Source: Oscillospiraceae bacterium (GTDB lineage: Bacteria; Bacillota; Clostridia; Oscillospirales; Ruminococcaceae). Taken from it: a DNA stretch of 7,254 nt. Below are positions 1 through 7,254 of the stretch, one piece after another. Positions within the stretch are counted from its first letter, which is position 1. Each line of letters starts with the position of its first letter. The position numbers and the translations under genes are program-made. The stretch is taken from assembly GCA_017396055.1 (NCBI GenBank), contig JAFQND010000319.1, positions 1 to 7,254 on the forward strand, given 5' to 3'. The notes beneath the pieces are model-generated. The model searched no databases. It saw only the letters and a program-made list of their open reading frames with translations, and was not told the origin of the DNA.

Positions 1-501
1 CAGCAGGTAAGCCAGCTGTCCGGTATTTATGAAACTTATTTCCCCTATCTGTCTGAAGTACTGAGTGTTGTCAGAGAGAAATCTCCCCGGTCACAGATCA
101 TGTTCCATAGTACCTGGGCATATGAAACCGACAGTTCCCACGGCGGATTTGTCAACTATGATAATGATCAGCTGAAAATGTACAACGCCATTCAGGATGT
201 CACCGGACGCATTTCCAAGGAATTCAATCTGCCGGTACTTCCTTCCGGAAGACTTGTGCAGACTCTGAGAGGCCTCAAGCCCTTTGATTATGCCAACGGC
301 GGCCTTTCGCTCAATCGTGACGGTTTCCATCTTTCCGATTACGGAAGATATGCCGTTGCTCTGCTCTGGTATAAACAGCTGACCGGCTGTTCTGTCAAAG
401 ACAACGGTTTTGTTCCCGATCATTTTGACCCGGAACTCGCTGCTCTCATCCGTGAAGCTGTTGAAGATTTTCCCATTGAGATCAAGGAGGAAGAAAAATG
501 A
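1..501 (+). CDS. SGNH/GDSL-type hydrolase, DUF4886-like (C-terminal part, 5' end outside window)
   Basis: The reading frame is open from base 1 to the TGA at 499-501, giving 166 residues. The true start lies upstream; the ATG at base 100 is internal, because family-like sequence continues before it. The diagnostic element is the C-terminal block LNRDGFHLSDYGRY. Its Asp (codon 319-321) and His (codon 328-330) sit in the D-x-x-H arrangement that supplies the acid and base of the SGNH catalytic triad. The GDS block with the nucleophilic Ser would be in the missing N-terminal part. The following ALLWYKQLTG helix is typical of DUF4886 proteins. SGNH enzymes usually hydrolyse esters, often acetyl groups on carbohydrates; that role is inferred here from the neighbouring glycosidase genes. 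The stop overlaps the next start (ATGA), so the two genes are probably translationally coupled. The catalytic Ser and any signal peptide cannot be checked. Confidence 0.8.
   Translation, partial: QQVSQLSGIYETYFPYLSEVLSVVREKSPRSQIMFHSTWAYETDSSHGGFVNYDNDQLKMYNAIQDVTGRISKEFNLPVLPSGRLVQTLRGLKPFDYANGGLSLNRDGFHLSDYGRYAVALLWYKQLTGCSVKDNGFVPDHFDPELAALIREAVEDFPIEIKEEEK
484..490 (+). promoter_or_regulatory. Shine-Dalgarno of the first DUF4838 gene
   Basis: AAGGAGG lies inside the last codons of the upstream hydrolase gene and 7 bases before the ATG at 498. It fixes the start of the DUF4838 gene and supports coupled translation through the 4-base ATGA overlap. Confidence 0.8.
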
Positions 502-2429
502 TTTTCAAGATCGCCAAGATCAGCTATGACCCTGTTATCGGATATGCCGCTGAAGAGCTGAAACGCTGCCTCGAAAAGATGGATGCTTCGCTGGATATCA
601 TTGTGCTGACCTATCCTGCTTACCGTGCTGACCTGAAGGATGCCCTCTGGATCGGTATGGACACTGCCTTCCCTGTTCCCGAAGTGGCTGATCCCAAACT
701 GGATGATGCCATTGCCATCGATGTAAAAAATGGCTGCGGCTATATCACCGGTGCCAATCCCCGTGCTGTACTGATTGCCGCTTTCCGTTATCTGCGGGAA
801 CTGGGTGCTGCATGGGTCCGTCCCAAAGACGGTGAAGTTCTTCCTGCCTGTGATGTACGTTCCCGTACCGTTGTGCTGAGCGAAGTTCCTGCCAACCGTC
901 ACAGAGGCGTCTGCATTGAAGGCGCAGTTGCACTGGAACATGTCAACGATATGATCGACTGGCTGCCCAGAGTGGGTCTGAATGCATACTTCAACCAGTT
1001 CATGATCCCGGCTACCTTCTATGAACAGTGGTACGAGCACCAGGAAAACGATCTTCTGACTTCTTATCCCGTTGACCACGCCGACATTGAAGGTATGCGC
1101 GATTCCACCGTTTACGAGATCAAGCGCCGCGGCCTTCTGTATCACGCTACCGGTCACGGCTGGACCTGTGAACCCTTCGGCATCTCCGGCACCGGCTGGC
1201 AGTTTGACCGCGTTCATCATGTCCCAGATGAATCCTGGCAGTATCTGGCCGAAGTCAACGGCAAACGTGAGCTGTGGGGCAACATCCCGCTGAACACCAA
1301 CCTCTGCTATTCCAACCCTGTCGTCCGCCAGAAGATGAGCGACGCAGTTGTGGAATACTGTGCCGCACGCCCCGAAGTGGATTACCTTCACGTCTGGCTG
1401 GCTGACGGTTTCAACAACCACTGTGAATGTGCTTCCTGTGTTACCAAACGGCCTTCCGACTGGTACATCGATATCCTCAATGAGATCGACGAAAAGCTGA
1501 CCGCTGCCGGTATTGACACGAAAGTTGTCTTCCTGATGTACTTCGACCTTTACTGGCCGCCCGTCGAATCCAAGCTGAACAACCCTGAGCGTTTTGTTCT
1601 GATGTTTGCTCCCATCACCCGTACCTATACCCATTCTCTGGGCGATGCTCCCGAATTTGATCCCGCCAATCTGCCTCCTTATGTCCGCAACAAGTGCCGC
1701 ACTCCCCGCTCGGTTGAAGAGAATCTCTGCTGGCTGAAACAGTGGAAGGAATTCTTCCCCGGTGACTGCTTCGATTATGACTATCACTATATGTGGGATC
1801 ATCACAGAGATATTGCTCACATGTCCATGAACCGCGTTCTCTTTGATGACATGAAAGCAATGCACAAGCTGGATATGAACGGCATGATCAGTTGTCAGAA
1901 CCAGCGCGTCTGGATGCCCAGCGGTTTCGGCATGGTCGCCATGGCAGAAGCTCTGTGGAACGCCGAAGCTGATTATGATGCTGTTGCTGATGATTACTTC
2001 CATGCTGCATTTGGTTCTGACGGTACTCTTGTCAGAGATTATCTGGAAAAGGTTTCTGCTTCCTTCATGCCTCCCTACTTCCGTCGTGAAATGGGTGATG
2101 TGAATCCCGAAGTTGCAGAGAGCATTGCTGAGATCCCCGCTATCACTGCCGAGTTCCAAAATGTTATTCTGAAGAATCTGGATGCCGGTCTGGACGAGAA
2201 TCAGACCCGCAGCTGGGAATACCTCGACTATCACCGTCAGATGTGCGATCTGCTGGCTGCGTGCTTCCAGAAACTGGCTGAAGGCGAAAAAGACGAGGCT
2301 GAGCGTCTGTTCAAACGCACCTGCCGCTGGCTGCAGGAAAATGAGACTGCTTTCTCTGATGTCTTTGACGTCTTCCAGCTGCAGAAGACTCTCGGCCGTG
2401 CCTTTAAGGCTCCCGGCGTTATCTTCTGA
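498..2429 (+). CDS. DUF4838 domain protein, putative cytoplasmic glycoside hydrolase (copy 1)
   Basis: A 643-aa protein without a signal peptide or membrane segment. Residues about 10-117 resemble the small alpha/beta domain that precedes the catalytic barrel in GH67 alpha-glucuronidases and GH20 enzymes: a YAAEELKRCL helix, a WIGMD strand, then GYITGANPRAVLIAAFRYL and LGAAWVRP. Residues about 130-480 match my recollection of DUF4838, with HRGVCIEG (135-142), GHGWTCEPFGI (219-229), LHVWLADG (297-304), the cysteine cluster HCECASC (308-314), SDWYIDILNEIDEK (320-333) and MFAPITRTYTH (369-379). The C-terminal part is helical and rich in acidic residues. The family has no established activity that I know of. 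A glycosidase-like barrel is inferred from the N-terminal domain and from the GH51 and SGNH neighbours. The start is fixed by AAGGAGG at 484-490. The next gene is a full-length paralogue with no indels. The catalytic residues and substrate are unknown. Confidence 0.85.
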   Translation: MIFKIAKISYDPVIGYAAEELKRCLEKMDASLDIIVLTYPAYRADLKDALWIGMDTAFPVPEVADPKLDDAIAIDVKNGCGYITGANPRAVLIAAFRYLRELGAAWVRPKDGEVLPACDVRSRTVVLSEVPANRHRGVCIEGAVALEHVNDMIDWLPRVGLNAYFNQFMIPATFYEQWYEHQENDLLTSYPVDHADIEGMRDSTVYEIKRRGLLYHATGHGWTCEPFGISGTGWQFDRVHHVPDESWQYLAEVNGKRELWGNIPLNTNLCYSNPVVRQKMSDAVVEYCAARPEVDYLHVWLADGFNNHCECASCVTKRPSDWYIDILNEIDEKLTAAGIDTKVVFLMYFDLYWPPVESKLNNPERFVLMFAPITRTYTHSLGDAPEFDPANLPPYVRNKCRTPRSVEENLCWLKQWKEFFPGDCFDYDYHYMWDHHRDIAHMSMNRVLFDDMKAMHKLDMNGMISCQNQRVWMPSGFGMVAMAEALWNAEADYDAVADDYFHAAFGSDGTLVRDYLEKVSASFMPPYFRREMGDVNPEVAESIAEIPAITAEFQNVILKNLDAGLDENQTRSWEYLDYHRQMCDLLAACFQKLAEGEKDEAERLFKRTCRWLQENETAFSDVFDVFQLQKTLGRAFKAPGVIF

Positions 2430-2440
2430 TCGCTTGCCCG

Positions 2441-2472
2441 GAGACCCGCTGTATGATCGGCGGGTCTCTTTT
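2441..2472 (+). terminator. Intrinsic terminator-like hairpin between the two DUF4838 genes (possible attenuator)
   Basis: GAGACCCGC (2441-2449) and GCGGGTCTC (2460-2468) are perfect 9-base complements. A U-G and a G-C pair extend the stem to 11 pairs (2441-2451 with 2458-2468), leaving a 6-base loop. TTTT follows at 2469-2472. The stem starts 12 bases after the stop of copy 1 and ends 8 bases before the SD of copy 2. The U-tract is short, so partial termination is more plausible than complete termination. The hairpin could instead protect the upstream mRNA from 3' exonucleases or guide processing. No clear promoter follows it, which suggests the downstream genes depend on readthrough. Confidence 0.65.
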
Positions 2473-2490
2473 CAGAAAGGATGGTAATTC

Positions 2491-4422
2491 ATGTATTTTA
2501 AAATTGCAAAGATCAGCTATGACCCTGTTATCGGCTATGCGGCCGGAGAACTGAAGCGCTGTCTTTCCGAAATGGATCCCACACTGGATATTATGGTACT
2601 GACTTATCCCGCTTACCGCGCAGATCTGAAGGATGCCCTCTGGATCGGCATGGACGAAGCATTCCCGCTTCCTCCGGTCGCTGATACCGCACTGGATGAT
2701 GCCATTGCGATCGATGTGGATAAGGGATGTGGTTACATTACAGGCGCCAATCCCCGCGCAGTTCTGATCGCAGCTTTCCGATATCTGCGTGAGCTGGGCG
2801 CCATGTGGGTCCGTCCTACTGAAGGCGAGATCCTGCCTCAGTGTGATGTGCGCACCCGTTCTGTCAAACTGAGCGAAATCCCGGCCAACCGTCACAGAGG
2901 TGTCTGTATCGAAGGTGCTGTCTCGCCCGACCACGTGGCACAGATGATCGACTGGCTGCCCAGAGTCGGCATGAATGCCTATTTCAATCAGTTCTGGATC
3001 CCCGCGGTCTTCTATGAGCGTTGGTTTGAACGACAGCGCAATCCCCTTCTGACTCCCTATCCCATTGACCTTGCCGATGCGGAAGGCATGCGGGATTCTT
3101 CTGTATATGAGATCAAGCGCCGCGGTCTTCTCTATCACGGCACCGGTCACGGCTGGACCTGTGAACCGTTTGGCATCTCCGGCACCGGCTGGCAGGTCGA
3201 CCGGGTTCATCATGTCCCGGAAGAGGCAAAGCAGTATCTTGCAGAGGTCAACGGCAAACGTGATCTGTGGGGAAATGTCCCGCTGAACACCAATCTCTGC
3301 TATTCTAATCCCGTTGTCCGCTCGACGATGGCATCTTCGGTGGCGGATTACTGTGAGACCCATCCCGAAGTAGACTATCTTCATGTCTGGCTGGCAGACG
3401 GCAAGAACAACCATTGTGAGTGTGCAGCCTGTCAGAAAAAACGCCCCTCCGACTGGTATATCGATATTCTCAATGAAATCGACGAAAAGATGACAGCAAA
3501 GGCTCTGAAAACCAAAGTAGTCTTCCTGCTCTACTGCGATCTTTACTGGGAACCCGTTGAATCCAAGCTGAATAACCCTGACCGCTTTGTTCTGATGTTC
3601 GCGCCCATTACCCGCACCTATACCCATTCTCTGGGCGAAGCCGGCGATTATGATGCCGCCGATCTCTCCCCCTATGTCCGCAACAATTGTGTGCTTCCCA
3701 GCTCGGTCGAAGAGAACCTCTGCAGACTGAGACAGTGGCAGAAATTCTTCTCAGGTGACTGCTTCGATTTTGATTATCACTATATGTGGGATCACCACCG
3801 TGATGTGGCACAGATGCATATGAACCGTGTTCTCTTTGATGATATGAAGGCAATGAGCAAGCTGCATATGACCGGTATGATGAGCTGTCAGAATCAGCGT
3901 GTCTGGATGCCCACCGGATTCGGCATGGCCGCCATGGCTGAAGCCCTGTGGAATGCCGATGCAGATTTCGACACCGTTGCGGATAACTATTTCTTTGCTG
4001 CATTCGGTCCCGACGGAAGTCTCGTACGTGATTATCTGCAGAAACTCTCTGACGCATTTGTACCTCCCTATTTCCGCAGCGAACTTCCCGCCGTCTGTCC
4101 CGAAGCCGCCGCGAGCATGGAAAACGTTACGGAGATCACCGCTGAATTCCAGAATATCATCCTGAAAAATCTGGATGCCTCGCTGCCAGACAATCAGCTC
4201 CGCAGCTGGGAATATCTTGATTATCATCGCCAGCTCTGTGACCTTCTGGCTCCCTCGTTCCAGAAAATGGCCGAAGGTGACCTGGATGAAGCCGCCAGAC
4301 TCTTCAGAAGATTCTGCCGCTGGCTGCAGGAAAATGAAACCGCCGTTTCCGACGTACTGGATGTATTCGAGCTTCAGAGCACACTTGCCCGCTCTTTCAA
4401 AGCGCTGGGCGCAAAACTGTAA
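2491..4422 (+). CDS. DUF4838 domain protein, putative cytoplasmic glycoside hydrolase (copy 2, tandem paralogue)
   Basis: This protein also has 643 aa and aligns to copy 1 without gaps. By hand count about 146 residues differ, or roughly 77% identity. All landmark blocks are kept: GYITGANPRAVLIAAFRYL (81-99), HRGVCIEG, GHGWTCEPFGI, PLNTNLCYSNP (264-274), LHVWLADG followed by HCECAAC (308-314), SDWYIDILNEIDEK, APITRTYTHSLG, DYHYMWDHHRD (428-438) and SCQNQRVWMP (465-474). Both copies are therefore probably active in the same type of reaction. Differences cluster at about 145-200, 278-292, 382-404, 529-550 and the last 14 residues. Several change charge or size, for example M169W, H181R, E183R, D185P and W247K. 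This suggests altered substrate or partner preference rather than decay. AAAGGA (2476-2481) precedes the ATG by 9 bases, and that ATG matches the start of copy 1. There is no signal peptide. Function is inferred as for copy 1. Confidence 0.85.
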   Translation: MYFKIAKISYDPVIGYAAGELKRCLSEMDPTLDIMVLTYPAYRADLKDALWIGMDEAFPLPPVADTALDDAIAIDVDKGCGYITGANPRAVLIAAFRYLRELGAMWVRPTEGEILPQCDVRTRSVKLSEIPANRHRGVCIEGAVSPDHVAQMIDWLPRVGMNAYFNQFWIPAVFYERWFERQRNPLLTPYPIDLADAEGMRDSSVYEIKRRGLLYHGTGHGWTCEPFGISGTGWQVDRVHHVPEEAKQYLAEVNGKRDLWGNVPLNTNLCYSNPVVRSTMASSVADYCETHPEVDYLHVWLADGKNNHCECAACQKKRPSDWYIDILNEIDEKMTAKALKTKVVFLLYCDLYWEPVESKLNNPDRFVLMFAPITRTYTHSLGEAGDYDAADLSPYVRNNCVLPSSVEENLCRLRQWQKFFSGDCFDFDYHYMWDHHRDVAQMHMNRVLFDDMKAMSKLHMTGMMSCQNQRVWMPTGFGMAAMAEALWNADADFDTVADNYFFAAFGPDGSLVRDYLQKLSDAFVPPYFRSELPAVCPEAAASMENVTEITAEFQNIILKNLDASLPDNQLRSWEYLDYHRQLCDLLAPSFQKMAEGDLDEAARLFRRFCRWLQENETAVSDVLDVFELQSTLARSFKALGAKL

Positions 4423-4427
4423 GGAGG
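4421..4427 (+). promoter_or_regulatory. Shine-Dalgarno that decides the nitroreductase start
   Basis: AAGGAGG overlaps the TAA stop of the second DUF4838 gene and lies 5 bases before the ATG at 4433. The nitroreductase frame stays open upstream to base 4175, inside the DUF4838 gene. This SD and the start of family similarity at ATG 4433 show that the longer version is an artefact. Confidence 0.85.
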
Positions 4428-4432
4428 ACAAC

Positions 4433-6459
<2,027 letters not shown>

Positions 6460-6475
6460 GAACCAGTAAACGCCC

Positions 6476-6484
6476 AAGGAGGAG
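6476..6484 (+). promoter_or_regulatory. Strong Shine-Dalgarno selecting the TTG start of the M55 gene
   Basis: AAGGAGGAG ends 6 bases before TTG 6491 (AAGGAGG ends 8 bases before it). The same frame has a stop (TAA, 6467-6469) just upstream, so no ATG can extend the gene. The M55 family N-terminus begins exactly at this TTG. The strong SD probably compensates for the weak start codon. Confidence 0.85.
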
Positions 6485-6490
6485 ATCTAT

Positions 6491-7254
6491 TTGAAAGTAT
6501 TCATCAGTGCGGACATTGAAGGCGTGACCAATATAACAAACTGGGAAGAAACCACGCTTCATCATGCTGCTCATGCCGAAGCAAGAAAGCAGATGACCCG
6601 TGAAGTCCTGGCTGCCTGCAGCGGTGCGAGACGTGCCGGTGCCACAGAGATCTTTGTGAGAGATGCTCATGACAGTGCCAGAAATATCATCGGAGACGAA
6701 ATGCCTGATGACGTCACACTGATCCGCGGATGGACCGGTGCACCGGCGGCCATGATGTCCGGACTGGACGGAAGTTTTGACGCTGTGATCTTCATCGGCT
6801 ATCACAGCGGTGCCAATTATAACGGTAATCCTCTGTCGCATACCGACAATGTCATGAACAACTATGTCCGCATCAACGGAAAAGATGCTGCGGAATTCGA
6901 TGTAAACACCTATATCGCCGCATATCATAAGGTGCCCGTCGTCTTTGTCAGCGGCGATGAGCAGCTCTGCGAGCACGCGAAGGAATTGGTCCCTGCCATC
7001 GAAACGGTAGGCGTAAAGAAAGGTGTCGGCGGTGCTACCTTCAACATGAGTACCGGCAAGGCATGTGCTTTGATCGAAAAAGGCGTGGAAGCAGGACTTA
7101 AAAAGCTTGCGGAATGCAGGATCAAAGAACCGGACGGCTATCGTGTGGAGATCTGCTATAAAGAGCCTTCCAGTGCCTATCTTGCATGCTTCTATCCCGG
7201 TGTGTCTGCCGTGAACAGCAGAACCGTTTACTATACCGCAAAAGACGCCATGGA
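6491..7254 (+). CDS. M55 family metallopeptidase, DppA-like D-aminopeptidase (3' end outside window)
   Basis: 254 codons are visible from TTG 6491 and the frame is open at the right edge. Bacillus subtilis DppA is about 274 aa, so only a short C-terminal piece is probably missing. The zinc ligands known from DppA (Asp8, Glu10, His60, His104, Glu133) have clear counterparts: Asp8 and Glu10 in SADIEG, His60 in RDAHDS, His105 in IGYHSG and Glu135 in AAEFDVN. His117 in PLSHTDN may correspond to another active-site His. VFVSGDEQL (151-159) is also a typical M55 segment. M55 enzymes remove N-terminal D-amino acids, such as D-Ala from D-Ala-D-Ala or D-Ala-Gly-Gly peptides, and form ring-shaped cytoplasmic oligomers. 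The likely role is recycling of peptidoglycan-derived or other D-peptides. The gene follows GH51 after 43 bases, in the same direction, so it may be the next operon member or the start of a peptide-use segment beyond the window. Confidence 0.93.
   Translation, partial: MKVFISADIEGVTNITNWEETTLHHAAHAEARKQMTREVLAACSGARRAGATEIFVRDAHDSARNIIGDEMPDDVTLIRGWTGAPAAMMSGLDGSFDAVIFIGYHSGANYNGNPLSHTDNVMNNYVRINGKDAAEFDVNTYIAAYHKVPVVFVSGDEQLCEHAKELVPAIETVGVKKGVGGATFNMSTGKACALIEKGVEAGLKKLAECRIKEPDGYRVEICYKEPSSAYLACFYPGVSAVNSRTVYYTAKDAM

Noticed and set aside
100..102. ATG at base 100 as the start of the SGNH hydrolase
   Set aside because: No SD precedes it, the frame is open to base 1 and the upstream residues look like part of the same domain. 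The gene is simply cut by the window edge.
420..2234. A 604-codon open frame on the minus strand opposite DUF4838 copy 1, with similar long ones at 2419-3627 and 4645-6309
   Set aside because: They lie opposite genes with clear family motifs, show no recognisable domains, and arise from the codon usage of the sense strand. The frames opposite copies 1 and 2 even resemble each other because the sense genes are paralogues.
2452..2457. TATGAT as a promoter -10 element for copy 2
   Set aside because: It forms the loop of the hairpin, and no -35-like hexamer lies at a suitable distance (TTGCCC at 2434-2439 is only 12 bases away).
2182..2487. A 101-codon plus-strand frame running over the end of DUF4838 copy 1 and the hairpin
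   Set aside because: It is a shifted reading of the real gene and the spacer, with no SD of its own and no family-like features.
4175..4432. N-terminal extension of the nitroreductase into the DUF4838 gene
   Set aside because: The extension is an out-of-frame read of DUF4838 copy 2. The SD at 4421-4427 and the family N-terminus place the start at 4433.

Overview
The window holds one co-directional (+ strand) gene block, almost certainly a single operon or part of one. It carries six protein genes, the first and last cut by the window edges. No RNA gene, mobile element or CRISPR array is visible, and no stretch over 61 bases lacks a gene. The DNA is moderately GC-rich, junctions are tight and Shine-Dalgarno (SD) sequences of the AAGGAGG type are strong, and one gene starts with TTG. 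None of the visible N-termini has a signal peptide. These traits, with the gene families present, suggest an anaerobic, polysaccharide-degrading gut or rumen bacterium, most likely a Clostridia-type Bacillota. Lentisphaerota or Spirochaetota are possible alternatives. This taxonomic guess is an inference of low confidence.

Layout: (1) bases 1-501, the C-terminal part of an SGNH/GDSL-type hydrolase resembling DUF4886; (2) 498-2429, a DUF4838 protein with a glycoside-hydrolase-like N-terminal domain, overlapping gene 1 by 4 bases; (3) 2430-2490, a short spacer with a terminator-like hairpin; (4) 2491-4422, a second DUF4838 protein of exactly the same length (643 aa), about 77% identical to the first without gaps; (5) 4433-4942, a short FMN-dependent nitroreductase; (6) 4954-6447, an intracellular GH51 alpha-L-arabinofuranosidase with both catalytic glutamates; (7) 6491-7254, an M55 (DppA-like) D-aminopeptidase starting at TTG and cut at the right edge.

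Taken together, an esterase-type hydrolase, two putative glycosidases of an uncharacterised family and an arabinofuranosidase, all apparently cytoplasmic where the N-terminus is visible, look like a module that trims side groups from imported plant oligosaccharides. Arabinose-bearing xylan or pectin fragments are the obvious candidates. The nitroreductase and D-aminopeptidase do not fit that pathway in an obvious way. The tandem DUF4838 pair is the most notable feature: a duplicated enzyme of unknown activity, with a possible transcription attenuator between the copies.
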